Source: Shimia sp040370365 (lineage in GTDB: Bacteria > Pseudomonadota > Alphaproteobacteria > Rhodobacterales > Rhodobacteraceae). From it: a stretch of 64,000 nucleotides of DNA. The translations under genes and the position numbers were made by a program. Position 1 is the first letter of the stretch. Each line of letters opens with the position of its first letter. The stretch spans positions 558,001 through 622,000 of the forward strand of contig NZ_BAABWQ010000004.1 in assembly GCF_040370365.1 (NCBI RefSeq). The letters are read 5' to 3'. Positions 1-8,296 of this stretch are shown here, piece by piece. Under the pieces are notes generated by a model. That model had not been told where the DNA came from and searched no databases. It saw only the letters and a program-made list of their open reading frames with translations.

Positions 1-61
1 ATGGCGGCGGTTCCTGGCAAACAAAAAATCGTCAAACAAAGGGCAACCGGTGTCAGTTTCA

Positions 62-1876
62 TCAGAAGGTTCTCGCTTTTGGTGCAATCTTTTTAAGTTC
101 GATTCCACCTTCCTCCTGTTTTGTTAGCGGGTCAACAATCACAGGGCGATAGCTCAACGCAACCTTGGTGCCTGTTTCATCAATTCGGCTTACGGTGTGC
201 TCACGCCAATTTTTGTCATCACGCTCAGGATAGTCCTCATGGGCATGGGCTCCGCGGCTTTCTTGGCGCGCTTCCGCAGACACGATGGTCGACATCGCAG
301 ACGGCATCAGATTGGTCAGCTCAAGCGTCTCCATCAGATCGCTGTTCCACACCAGAGAGGTGTCGGTCACGCTCAGATCGTTCATTTTCCCAGCGATCTC
401 GGTCATGGCCTCAACACCTTCTTTCATGGTCTTGGCTGTCCGGAACACCGCGGCATCACGCTGCATGGTTTTCTGCATCTCCAACCGCAACTCCGCCGTC
501 GGGATCGCCCCTTTGGCATGGCGCAAACCATCAAAGCGCTCAAAGCACTTATCGATTTCGGCCTGAGGTGGTGTTGGCACAGGTGCGTCGCGATCTACCA
601 CCTTGCCAGCACGAATGGCTGCGGCGCGGCCAAAGACCACAAGGTCGATCAGTGAGTTGGAGCCCAAACGATTGGCCCCATGCACAGAGGCACAACCCGC
701 TTCACCAACGGCCATCAACCCCGGCACTACGCCAGTCGGATTTTCGGCTGTCGGGTTCAAGACTTCACCCCAGTAGTTGGTGGGTATCCCCCCCATATTG
801 TAATGCACCGTTGGCAGCACCGGAATGGGCTCCTTGGTGACATCTACACCCGCGAAGATTTTCGCGCTTTCTGAGATCCCAGGCAGGCGCTCCGCCAGAG
901 CCTCAGACGGCAGATGGCTTAGGTTCAGGTGAATATGATCACCTTCTTCGCCCACACCACGCCCTTCGCGGATCTCCATGGTCATGGACCGAGATACATA
1001 GTCACGCGGCGCTAGGTCTTTGTACTGAGGCGCATAACGCTCCATAAAGCGCTCACCTTCAGAGTTGGTCAGATACCCACCTTCACCGCGCGCGCCTTCC
1101 GTGATCAGACAGCCAGAGCCGTAAATGCCCGTCGGGTGGAACTGAACGAATTCGAGATCCTGCATCGGCAGGCCTGCCCGCATCACCATGCCACCGCCGT
1201 CGCCTGTACATGTATGGGCGGATGTGGCGGAGAAGTAGGCGCGGCCATAGCCACCTGTTGCCAGCACCACCATCTTGGCGCGGAACACATGCATGGTGCC
1301 GTCGTCCAACTTCCAGCAGACCACACCCTGACATTCTCCATCATCTGACATCAGCAGGTCGATGGCGAAATACTCAATGTAGAACTCAGCGTTGTTTTTG
1401 ACCGATTGGCCGTACAGCGTGTGCAAGATTGCGTGGCCAGTCCGATCGGCGGCGGCACATGTCCGCTGCACGGCCGGGCCTTCACCAAACTCTGTTGTGT
1501 GACCGCCGAAAGGACGCTGATAGATCTTACCCTCTTCTGTACGAGAGAACGGCACACCGTAGTGGTCAAGCTCATAAACCGCCTTGGGCGCTTCACGGGC
1601 AAGGTATTCCATGGCATCCGTGTCACCCAACCAATCAGAGCCTTTGACAGTGTCATACATGTGCCATTGCCAGTTGTCGGGACCCATGTTGGCCAACGAG
1701 GCGGCGATTCCGCCCTGTGCGGCCACCGTGTGGGAGCGCGTGGGGAACACTTTGGTCACACAGGCTGTGCGCAGCCCTTGTTCCGCCATGCCCAAAGTTG
1801 CGCGCAAACCGGCACCGCCTGCGCCTACGACGACGACGTCATATTCGTGGGTTTCATATTCATATGCTGCTGTCAT
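62..1876 (-). CDS. sdhA: Succinate dehydrogenase flavoprotein subunit
   Basis: Catalytic subunit of complex II: oxidises succinate to fumarate on covalently bound FAD and passes electrons to the iron-sulfur subunit. The 604-residue product is normal for SdhA. It opens with the dinucleotide fold GAGGAGLRA (about residues 18-26), followed by the SHTVAAQGG segment whose His (about residue 49) carries the FAD in this family. The ATG at 1876 was chosen because AAGGA precedes it; an in-frame GTG at 1897 would add seven residues but sits on the sdhD stop. It is the last visible gene of sdhCDA; sdhB is expected beyond the left edge and is not in the window. Identity is secure. Confidence 0.97.
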   Translation of the reverse strand: MTAAYEYETHEYDVVVVGAGGAGLRATLGMAEQGLRTACVTKVFPTRSHTVAAQGGIAASLANMGPDNWQWHMYDTVKGSDWLGDTDAMEYLAREAPKAVYELDHYGVPFSRTEEGKIYQRPFGGHTTEFGEGPAVQRTCAAADRTGHAILHTLYGQSVKNNAEFYIEYFAIDLLMSDDGECQGVVCWKLDDGTMHVFRAKMVVLATGGYGRAYFSATSAHTCTGDGGGMVMRAGLPMQDLEFVQFHPTGIYGSGCLITEGARGEGGYLTNSEGERFMERYAPQYKDLAPRDYVSRSMTMEIREGRGVGEEGDHIHLNLSHLPSEALAERLPGISESAKIFAGVDVTKEPIPVLPTVHYNMGGIPTNYWGEVLNPTAENPTGVVPGLMAVGEAGCASVHGANRLGSNSLIDLVVFGRAAAIRAGKVVDRDAPVPTPPQAEIDKCFERFDGLRHAKGAIPTAELRLEMQKTMQRDAAVFRTAKTMKEGVEAMTEIAGKMNDLSVTDTSLVWNSDLMETLELTNLMPSAMSTIVSAEARQESRGAHAHEDYPERDDKNWREHTVSRIDETGTKVALSYRPVIVDPLTKQEEGGIELKKIAPKARTF

Positions 1877-1898
1877 TGGTTTAATCCTTGTCGCCACA

Positions 1899-2270
1899 TC
1901 ACAGTGCGAGTTTCACGAGCGCAAACAGGCCCGCAGCAATTGTCGTGTAGCAAAATGCCCCAACGAAAATGGCGGTCAGCTTTCCAGCTGTACCATGCAT
2001 GTAGTCCTCAATCGCCACCAGCGCCTCGCGCATGACATGAATGACACCCACAACCAAAGTCAGGCCAGTGATGATGGCAGGAAATGGTTTGCTGAAGTAG
2101 GCCAACACCTCTTCGTATGTACCACCAAGACCCAGCCCAAAAGTGATAACAAACAGTGGCACCAAAACACCGAGCAAGGTCGAGCTAACCATCATTTGCC
2201 AGTGGTGATGTGTGCCTGTTCCTGAGGCACCTAAGCCTTGAGCGCGTTTACGATCCGTAAGAAAGGTCAT
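1899..2270 (-). CDS. sdhD: Succinate dehydrogenase membrane anchor subunit
   Basis: Hydrophobic anchor that with SdhC holds complex II in the inner membrane and forms the quinone site. The 123-residue protein has about three membrane segments after a polar N-terminus rich in His (GTHHHWQ), and a DY pair near the last helix as seen in SdhD proteins. ATG 2270 follows AAGGAG at good spacing; an in-frame TTG at 2288 is upstream of that ribosome site and is unlikely. The sdhC stop lies 10 bp upstream and sdhA begins 22 bp downstream, so the three genes form one transcript. Confidence 0.93.
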   Translation of the reverse strand: MTFLTDRKRAQGLGASGTGTHHHWQMMVSSTLLGVLVPLFVITFGLGLGGTYEEVLAYFSKPFPAIITGLTLVVGVIHVMREALVAIEDYMHGTAGKLTAIFVGAFCYTTIAAGLFALVKLAL

Positions 2271-2280
2271 GTTGTACTCC

Positions 2281-2664
2281 TTACACAATCAGTGCAGCAA
2301 GAATGGTAAGAACAGTGGCGCCAATAAACATGCCACGACCAAGTTTCTCCGCGACATCAACGTCAAGGCAGTAGCCAAAGTCCCAGAGCACGTGACGCAA
2401 GCGTCCCAGCATGTGGTAGAAACCAGCCCAAGTCACTGCGAGCAGGAAGATGCCTCCCAAGAAGCTGCGCAACAAGCCGTCAATGAAAGCAAATGATGCC
2501 TCAGAGGTCGCCGCCGCCAAAAGCCACCAAACCAGGATGGCCATGCTTGGAATGAGCGCAATACCTGTGATGCGCACCATGATTGAAGACACCGAAGTCA
2601 TCTGAGGACGATAGATTGTCAGATGCGGGGAAAGCGGGCGCTCTACCCTTTTCACGTCAGCCAT
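2281..2664 (-). CDS. sdhC: Succinate dehydrogenase cytochrome b556 subunit
   Basis: Haem-binding anchor of complex II. The 127-residue protein has the SdhC start pattern RPLSPHLTIYRP and three membrane helices. The segment YHMLGRLRHVLWDFG (about residues 83-97) matches the family's HxxxGxRHLxxD region, where His84 is the likely haem ligand. AAAGGA precedes ATG 2664. First gene of the sdh transcript, so the AT-rich region up to about 2820 is its promoter and carries the paired GTGATCAC palindromes listed separately. Confidence 0.95.
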   Translation of the reverse strand: MADVKRVERPLSPHLTIYRPQMTSVSSIMVRITGIALIPSMAILVWWLLAAATSEASFAFIDGLLRSFLGGIFLLAVTWAGFYHMLGRLRHVLWDFGYCLDVDVAEKLGRGMFIGATVLTILAALIV

Positions 2665-2926
2665 GTTGAATCCTTTCAGGTTCTCTTGAGTTCTTCTAAC
2701 GCATTTTTTCGAGCTGTCACGTTAACGATAGCGTAAATACCGCGGTTTTTTGGCGCAATACTTAGGATTTTTTCGCTTTTGTGATCACGCGATTTTATTC
2801 GTGATCACAAAATGTATCACAAGTATTTTTGTCAGGAATGGATGCCCGTTTTCGCAGCATCCGAAAGACCAAACCCTCCTATCATAGTTGGCAAGGCACT
2901 GTTTGCGCTCACATGGGGGTATATTC
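2665..2926. promoter_or_regulatory. sdhC promoter region
   Basis: 262 bp with no gene. It is clearly more AT-rich than its flanks, as expected for a promoter, and holds two GTGATCAC palindromes (2781-2788, 2801-2808) plus a TATCACAA half site near 2815. The stretch 2725-2765 contains loose CGATA/GCGTAAATAC/GCGCAATAC words that resemble, but do not form, the 11-bp array found elsewhere in the window. No tRNA or small RNA fold was recognised. Confidence 0.6.
2781..2808. promoter_or_regulatory. Paired GTGATCAC palindromes, candidate operator of sdhCDA
   Basis: Two perfect 8-bp palindromes GTGATCAC start at 2781 and 2801, so their centres are 20 bp apart, about two helical turns. Flanks extend the match to TTGTGATCAC and GTGATCACAAAA. 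The same pair occurs before sucC at 12117 and 12138 with 21-bp spacing. That arrangement suggests a dimeric regulator binding cooperatively at both TCA operons. The protein is not identified; the core resembles a CRP-type TGTGA/TCACA site with no spacer or a GntR-type site. Confidence 0.6.
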
Positions 2927-3607
2927 TCAAGGGCGAGACGTATCCAATATCGCCACCTGATCCGCAACTTCGCGTATCAGTTTTTGCCGAATACGAGCGG
3001 GGTAGTCTTCAAACCCTGCGGCAGTCATCACAAAAGCACCCGGCCCTGTGATCACATTCTCCCAAAAGTATCCGGTGAGGTCGTCATCACTTGTCTCGAT
3101 CACCACGGCATTGATCGTGGCCCCAAGTTTCTCAACCATTCGGCGGCCCTGGCGCACATCCGGACCTTCGTTGGACACACCGTCCCCGGAGACATCCACA
3201 ACCATACGTTTGCACAAGGGGCCGTCTTCCAGAAGCTTCACAGCCGCCAACAAGGCATCCCCGATGGCTGTGGAGTATTGGTTCCATCTGCGCGGCTGCG
3301 CCACCACTTGAGCGGCTAAGAATTCTGCATCCTGCGCCGCTTCTATCGACGTCCACGGAATGCTGACGTGTTGTCGCCCGGCCCCAGTCCACTGCATCAG
3401 CGCAACAGACGCTCTTTGTTCCACCAGAGCTTCGACGACAATACCATCCCGCAAAGCCGCTGCCAGCCCCTCCATTTGCACCCGATATTCGCGCCCATCG
3501 ATGCTGCCTGAAACATCCACAGCAAGCAGCAAGGCCAGCTCACAGGCCCGGGCAATCTTTCCGACGACCATCATCGGCACTGAAAGAAGAAGAGAGGTTT
3601 TCAACAT
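2927..3607 (-). CDS. Secreted DUF1194-type von Willebrand factor A protein
   Basis: A 226-residue protein whose hydrophobic start (MLKTSLLLSVPMMVVGKIARA) looks like a signal peptide. It is followed by a metal-ion-dependent adhesion motif, DVSGS, at residues 31-35. A second acidic patch, VVDVSGDGVSNEG, lies further on and the fold length fits one VWA domain. Proteins of this kind are annotated DUF1194 in Rhodobacterales and their role is unknown. The ATG at 3607 was chosen because the 61 upstream in-frame residues are basic and not conserved-looking. It lies between the M48 peptidase and sdhC on the same strand. A full TGTGATCACA palindrome occurs inside its 3' part at 3047-3056. Confidence 0.75.
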   Translation of the reverse strand: MLKTSLLLSVPMMVVGKIARACELALLLAVDVSGSIDGREYRVQMEGLAAALRDGIVVEALVEQRASVALMQWTGAGRQHVSIPWTSIEAAQDAEFLAAQVVAQPRRWNQYSTAIGDALLAAVKLLEDGPLCKRMVVDVSGDGVSNEGPDVRQGRRMVEKLGATINAVVIETSDDDLTGYFWENVITGPGAFVMTAAGFEDYPARIRQKLIREVADQVAILDTSRP

Positions 3608-3656
3608 GCCAAACCCTAGCCAGTTACAGCCCGGGAACGAGTCACGTTTTCGTGGG

Positions 3657-4793
3657 TCACCGCTCGCGAATGTACTCTCGCATATCATCACCAAGTCGTT
3701 CAAAATGCGGTGCCAACTCCGCCTCCAACGCCGCCCACTTACCAAACGACAGCCCTGTTCCAGCCAAACTGTCCGGCAGTCCCATGACAAACGCCTTACG
3801 GTAGCGTGTTGGAGGGTGCGTAGCGTCCACGGAAAGCACTTCTTCTTCGTGGTTGCTTAGAACTTTACGTCTTTCGTCTGCTGAGAGCTCAAAAACGGTG
3901 TCGGCAAACCTCTGTGAAAGAGCCAGTCCTGCCTCGTCTTTATGTGGCCAAAGCGCAACCCGGCGGCGTTCTGTCGGTTCCACAAACACTGTCAGATCCA
4001 ACAGTTGCAAAACAGCCTCTCGACCTGCCACAGCTGCTGAGTTCGCATCGGCACGGTATTCAGCCTTTTGAGAATTCACATACATCAGTTTCAATAGCGC
4101 AAGCATCATCACTTCAATGGCCAACCGAAAGGTCGCATTGATCCCATCCGCAATGACACCCTGGCTTTCACGCGCCGAAACTCCAAGATCGACATAGTAT
4201 ACCACGGGGGGCTCCGCCAAATCCAAAAGCCCCTCCAAAACGGCAAGTGCTTTGTACCCCCATTGGTTCTTTTGGACGTCCTTATTGGCCAAATGCGCAA
4301 CTTCATGAGCAAGCAACGCAAGTTTTTGGGTGTCATTGCTGGCAAGCCAAAGAAACGACCCAAGCCCCAATATATGCTGACCCTGCGCAATCCCGGCAAA
4401 TGCGTTGAACTCAGCGGTGAGGCTGATCTTGTCAACTTTCGGCGCGCCCATGTGATCCGAAATCTGATCCAAAAGCTCGACCAAAATCGGCAAATCTGAC
4501 CGGTCCAGACATTTGGTTGGTAGCTGCGCTTTACGTGGTCGTAAAACCCACGCCATCGCGCAAAAAGTGCCCCCTAAGACACCTGTGATCACGTTGGGGA
4601 AATCAAATGCAATCAACGCCAAGCCCACCCCAAGGCACACAAATGGAGTAGACAAAACCAATAAACTGAGCACAAACAACCGCACATCGGGTTTGGTTGT
4701 CGCGGGAACGCCCAGCGCCACATCACGCAGTGCGGACAGGTAAACGTGCTCACCCAACTTTAGATTAAGTTTTCTTCTGAATTTTTCAATCAT
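3657..4793 (-). CDS. M48-type membrane metallopeptidase
   Basis: A 378-residue protein with two N-terminal membrane helices (about residues 37-85) and the zinc motif HEVAH at about residues 163-167. EYRADANSA further on supplies the expected third zinc ligand (Glu), as in HtpX/Ste24 M48 peptidases. A second hydrophobic stretch near AIEVMMLALLKLMYV separates the motifs. It probably cleaves membrane or periplasmic proteins, but the substrate is unknown. ATG 4793 is preferred; a GTG at 4811 would add six residues, and neither has a strong ribosome site. A second HExxH protein lies just upstream. Confidence 0.78.
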   Translation of the reverse strand: MIEKFRRKLNLKLGEHVYLSALRDVALGVPATTKPDVRLFVLSLLVLSTPFVCLGVGLALIAFDFPNVITGVLGGTFCAMAWVLRPRKAQLPTKCLDRSDLPILVELLDQISDHMGAPKVDKISLTAEFNAFAGIAQGQHILGLGSFLWLASNDTQKLALLAHEVAHLANKDVQKNQWGYKALAVLEGLLDLAEPPVVYYVDLGVSARESQGVIADGINATFRLAIEVMMLALLKLMYVNSQKAEYRADANSAAVAGREAVLQLLDLTVFVEPTERRRVALWPHKDEAGLALSQRFADTVFELSADERRKVLSNHEEEVLSVDATHPPTRYRKAFVMGLPDSLAGTGLSFGKWAALEAELAPHFERLGDDMREYIRER

Positions 4794-4852
4794 GACGCGT
4801 TTTCGTAGCACGTCAAATCACAGCTGCCTATCCCCGAACTTCGGCATGTCAA

Positions 4853-5605
4853 TCAGTCGCTCGGAGCCATCCCAACCAACGCATCGGCGAACTCGGTGCA
4901 CATCACAATTTCCACCCGTTGCGGGTCATAAAACGCATTGGCCTCGCCGCAGGCCACAACAGAGACCAGCAGTTCCTCCGGCAACCGCATTTCAGAATTG
5001 AGCGCTTCAATCTCCGCCCGTATCACCTCTTCAGTCAGGGCAGCCCCATCCGTGTCAACTTCGACATCCCCAGACACGATTGACCGCCCTCCCGCGTCGT
5101 GGGCGATCTCATCAAGCGCCAACCCCCAGCTGCCTGCAGCTTGGTCATACTCTTCCGGGCAATAATCTGCCCGCTCCTGAGGCAATCCCAAATCTTCGGC
5201 GACATCTTCTCGCTCATCGGGGTTTGCGCCGTAAAACAAACAGACAGTGTTGTAATACCTCTGCAAGTCCGGCCCATGTACGTCCCAATAAGCAACCTCC
5301 GAATTGGCCTCTGCCTCCCCAAGAAAACCAAAGGCCGCGTCATAGGCCAACCGAACCGCCGTCTCTTCTTCATAGAGCGCATCAATCAAAAAGATTGATA
5401 GCACATCCGCAGCATCTTCTTCTTGCCCAAAGATCGGCAAGCCCAGAATGTCGATCAGCGCATGTCCTAGCTCATGATAAAAAATCCCAAGCAAGTTACT
5501 TTCCACAAAAGCGATGGTCTCATCGTCAGTTTGCTCAAAAGACAACTCTGCCTGCGCGGGGCAGGCCAAAGTCAGTGTGGCGGCGGTAAAAAATGATCTC
5601 AACAT
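4853..5605 (-). CDS. Secreted DUF4344-type metallopeptidase
   Basis: A 250-residue exported protein with a signal peptide ending near CPAQA (residues 15-19) and an HELGH zinc motif at residues 44-48. It is strongly acidic, and the order of features (motif close to the N-terminus, EEDAAD shortly after, a late cysteine-containing region) fits the DUF4344 putative metallopeptidases. Substrate unknown. The start is 8 bp past the stop of mch on the same strand, so it is probably co-transcribed with mch, and it is followed by the M48 peptidase 59 bp on. Confidence 0.75.
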   Translation of the reverse strand: MLRSFFTAATLTLACPAQAELSFEQTDDETIAFVESNLLGIFYHELGHALIDILGLPIFGQEEDAADVLSIFLIDALYEEETAVRLAYDAAFGFLGEAEANSEVAYWDVHGPDLQRYYNTVCLFYGANPDEREDVAEDLGLPQERADYCPEEYDQAAGSWGLALDEIAHDAGGRSIVSGDVEVDTDGAALTEEVIRAEIEALNSEMRLPEELLVSVVACGEANAFYDPQRVEIVMCTEFADALVGMAPSD

Positions 5606-5612
5606 GAGATCA

Positions 5613-6644
5613 TCACACCGGCATTAGAGCCCAATAGTCAAGATCAAGTAGAACATCGGACAAATACTTTCCGTCATCCCCCTTCAACTCAAACGGTGAC
5701 CCACCTTTGGTTGCCACCAAGCGCAAACGAATGGCGCCAACACCCGGCGCCGAGGTTTCGGCTTTATCCAGCACCTCAGACCAAGCCTTAACCGTCAAAC
5801 CAGAAAAGGCCGGATTGGCATGAACGCCACCATTCAATCCAACAATCATCTGCGCATTGGCAAGGCCGTTAAACGACAACGCGCGCGCCAATGAAATGAT
5901 GTGACCACCGTATATCAACCTTTGTCCGTCTGGCCGGAAGGTGGCATCAAAATGCACCTTCGCCGTGTTCTGCCACAGCCGTGTCGCCATCATATGTTCT
6001 GCTTCTTCCAACGTCACACCATCCACGTGGTCTATGGTCTCACCGATCTGGTAGTCACTCCAACGATGCGCCTCGCCGGACTGCGCAAAACTATATGTCG
6101 AGAAGTCCAAACCCTCTGGAATTGCCAAATCTCTGGGATCAATCACTTTGGACAATTCAGGCACCACGGCTACCGGCGCGGGTGCATCGGCATCGCGTTT
6201 GCGCACCATGACCCAACGCACATACTCCATCACCAATTCATCGCGCTGGTTCATGCCACTTGTACGAACATAAACCACACCAGTTTTCCCGTTGGAATTC
6301 TGCTTTAGGCCAATAACTTCAGAGCAGGCGCGCAACGTGTCGCCGGCATAAACAGGCTTTAGCCAACGCCCCTCGGCATAGCCAAGGTTTGCGACCGCGT
6401 TCAACGACACATCCGGAACCGTTTTGCCAAACACCACATGAAACGCCGCCAGATCATCCAGAGGCGCTTGCGGCAAACCAGAGGCACGCGCAAATTCATC
6501 ACTGGAGTAGAGTGCATGACGCGCCGGGTAGAGCGCGTGATACAACGCCCGTTCACCGGCCCCCACAGTGCGTGGTACCGCATGCTCGATCATTTGACCC
6601 AGCGTGTAGTCTTCAAAAAAGCGGCCCGGATTGGTTTTCGCCAT
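5613..6644 (-). CDS. mch: Mesaconyl-CoA hydratase
   Basis: Hydrates mesaconyl-C1-CoA to beta-methylmalyl-CoA in the ethylmalonyl-CoA pathway of acetyl-CoA assimilation. The product is 343 residues, the length known for the Rhodobacter enzyme, and has two MaoC-like hot-dog domains: an N-terminal one starting GRFFEDYTLGQ and a C-terminal one with FDATFRPDGQRLIYGGHI. Order mcl2-NnrU-DUF1737-mch-sdh matches what I recall from R. sphaeroides (mch there is RSP_0973). ATG 6644 overlaps the DUF1737 stop by one base (TAATG), indicating translational coupling. A generic MaoC dehydratase is the fallback. Confidence 0.88.
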   Translation of the reverse strand: MAKTNPGRFFEDYTLGQMIEHAVPRTVGAGERALYHALYPARHALYSSDEFARASGLPQAPLDDLAAFHVVFGKTVPDVSLNAVANLGYAEGRWLKPVYAGDTLRACSEVIGLKQNSNGKTGVVYVRTSGMNQRDELVMEYVRWVMVRKRDADAPAPVAVVPELSKVIDPRDLAIPEGLDFSTYSFAQSGEAHRWSDYQIGETIDHVDGVTLEEAEHMMATRLWQNTAKVHFDATFRPDGQRLIYGGHIISLARALSFNGLANAQMIVGLNGGVHANPAFSGLTVKAWSEVLDKAETSAPGVGAIRLRLVATKGGSPFELKGDDGKYLSDVLLDLDYWALMPV

Positions 6645-6847
6645 TAGTGTTCTCCCAGTTTTGTCTCCGGGGTATAGGTGCCTTCCACCTCTTTCACGAC
6701 AGCCTGGCCACAGCGCATAACACCAGTTGCCTGACAGAACGTCTGAGTCGGAGAGCCATGAAGCTCCCACCCCTTGTTAAGCGCATCCGTCACTTTGTGA
6801 CAGAACGCAGATGTGTCTTCTTCGGAGAGAAATCGGTATAGTTTCAT
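6644..6847 (-). CDS. DUF1737 small protein
   Basis: A 67-residue soluble protein beginning MKLYRFLSEEDTSAFCHKV, with GWELHGSPT in the middle and C-rich CQATGVMRCGQAVVKEV. The GWELHGSP core is diagnostic of DUF1737, a family of unknown function. The stop overlaps the mch start by one base, and the gene starts 4 bp after the NnrU stop, so it is tightly packed in the mcl2-mch transcript. An upstream in-frame start would add 13 residues but has no better ribosome site. Confidence 0.82.
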   Translation of the reverse strand: MKLYRFLSEEDTSAFCHKVTDALNKGWELHGSPTQTFCQATGVMRCGQAVVKEVEGTYTPETKLGEH

Positions 6848-6851
6848 AACC

Positions 6852-7403
6852 TTACCCCCCAAATGGGCTTGGGCCAACAAGCCCATGAATGAAACCGATC
6901 ACGCCCATCAGTACGATGGAGGCAACAAAAAACATCCCGTCTTTGGCGATGGTCCCGCGTTCGGTTGGTTCCCAAGGGCCTTCGGCTTTGTTGATCACAA
7001 CAATCTCCGCCAAAGCCCAAGCCAAAAGACCTCCAAACAGGATCACCGACGGCACATCCCCATTGACCCAAATGTGTGCCACAGCCCAAAGCGCAAACCC
7101 AAGCAACATTGGATGGCGTAGGTTGTTGAACAATTTGCCTTTGCGCGGCGCCGGGCTCATCAAAAAGATCGCAATCAACACAATCAAATTGTTGGCGTGA
7201 TAGGCAAAACTTGGCGCGATCCACAGCACGTCATTAACTTCTGCCGAACGATACCCAATCACCATCAGTACAACGGACACTGCAAGAGCCAGCGCAACGA
7301 TGCCTTTGCCTTTGTCTCCCATCGGCTCGCGTACGCTTGGTGCTGCACGCTTGAAAAAATGGGCCCCGGCCCACAGGACTAGTCCCAAAACCAATAAAGT
7401 CAT
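6852..7403 (-). CDS. NnrU family membrane protein
   Basis: A 183-residue integral membrane protein with about five to six helices and the motif NNLRHPMLLGFALWAVAHIWVNGD, typical of NnrU. NnrU was named from nitrite/nitric oxide respiration clusters, but related proteins are widespread; it shares a fold with isoprenylcysteine methyltransferase-like membrane proteins. Here no denitrification gene is nearby, and it lies in a transcript with ethylmalonyl-CoA genes, so the name should not be taken as a function. Confidence 0.85.
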   Translation of the reverse strand: MTLLVLGLVLWAGAHFFKRAAPSVREPMGDKGKGIVALALAVSVVLMVIGYRSAEVNDVLWIAPSFAYHANNLIVLIAIFLMSPAPRKGKLFNNLRHPMLLGFALWAVAHIWVNGDVPSVILFGGLLAWALAEIVVINKAEGPWEPTERGTIAKDGMFFVASIVLMGVIGFIHGLVGPSPFGG

Positions 7404-7441
7404 CTCGCTCCTCGCTGGATTAGTTGGTTGTGGGACCAGAG

Positions 7442-8296
7442 TTACCCTTCAAGGGCAGAAATTGCATCCGCCTTTGCCAAAATTTCTCTTGCGGTCAAGA
7501 CATGCAGGTTTTCCACGATTTTCCCATCCACCACGGCCACACCCTGACCGCTGGCTTCACATGCCTCAAACGCCGCAATCTGACGGTTCGCCAAGTCGAT
7601 TTCATCCTCTGACGGCGCAAAGGCGGCGTTTGCCACATCCACTTGCGCAGGATGAATCAGCGTTTTGCCATCAAACCCCATATCGCGGCCTTGGTCACAT
7701 TCGACTTTCAGCCCGTCTGCATCCTTGAACGCATTATATACACCATCGACCACAACAATGCCCTCAGCCTTGGCTGCGAGCAAACACAGTCCCAGCCCAG
7801 CCATCATCGGCAAGCGATCTGGTCGGAAACGCGTCTGCAGCTCTTTGGCCAGATCATTCGTACCCATCACAAATCCGCTGAGCTGCGGATAGGCCGCAAT
7901 CGCGGCTGCGTTCATCATGCCGCGTGGCGTCTCCATCATTGCCCAAATCGGCTTTTCCCCGATCAGTGCCGCCAGTGAGTCCAGCTGATCTGTGCATTCC
8001 ACTTTGGGAAGCAACACCGCATCACAATCCATCTCTGCGGCCGCTTTTGCATCTGCCACGCCCCACTGTGTATCCAGCCCATTGATCCGCACGATCCGCA
8101 TGCGGTTGCCATAGCCCCCTTGCGCCAACGCCTCACAAAGCGTTGTGCGTGCGTTCGCTTTCTCGTCAGGTGCGACCGCATCTTCGAGATCAAATATCAC
8201 TGCATCCACCGGCAAGCTGCGGGCTTTCTCCAAAGCCCGGTCTTTGGAACCGGGAATATATAGAACCGACCGATAAGGTCGCGCGCGCTGATCCAT
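7442..8296 (-). CDS. mcl2: (3S)-Malyl-CoA thioesterase (CitE-like)
   Basis: A 284-residue HpcH/HpaI-CitE fold protein. It shows FDLEDAVAPDEK (metal-binding acidic loop), MMETPRGMMNA and KTLIHPAQVDVAN, all typical of malyl-CoA lyase relatives. Length and position beside mch fit Rhodobacter Mcl2, which hydrolyses malyl-CoA to malate and CoA, rather than the longer Mcl1 lyase (about 318 residues). Malate so formed feeds mdh, which lies 2 kb away. ATG 8296 follows GGAGA; a start 12 residues upstream is possible. A CitE-like lyase of other substrate is the alternative. Confidence 0.8.
   Translation of the reverse strand: MDQRARPYRSVLYIPGSKDRALEKARSLPVDAVIFDLEDAVAPDEKANARTTLCEALAQGGYGNRMRIVRINGLDTQWGVADAKAAAEMDCDAVLLPKVECTDQLDSLAALIGEKPIWAMMETPRGMMNAAAIAAYPQLSGFVMGTNDLAKELQTRFRPDRLPMMAGLGLCLLAAKAEGIVVVDGVYNAFKDADGLKVECDQGRDMGFDGKTLIHPAQVDVANAAFAPSEDEIDLANRQIAAFEACEASGQGVAVVDGKIVENLHVLTAREILAKADAISALEG

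Noticed and set aside
1..61. A gene at the left edge before sdhA
   Set aside because: Only about 60 bp of sequence downstream of the sdhA stop is visible and it holds no start codon or family motif.
1877..1897. GTG 1897 as the sdhA start
   Set aside because: It falls on the sdhD stop and has no ribosome site, whereas ATG 1876 follows AAGGA.
2725..2765. Loose ACGATA/GCGTAAATAC words before sdhC as a fourth 11-bp array
   Set aside because: The units are not in 11-bp register, so they do not form an array.
4581..4600. GTGATCAC inside the M48 peptidase gene, and another in sucD near 14385
   Set aside because: Each is single and in frame as V-I-T codons, so I take it as coding coincidence, unlike the paired intergenic copies.
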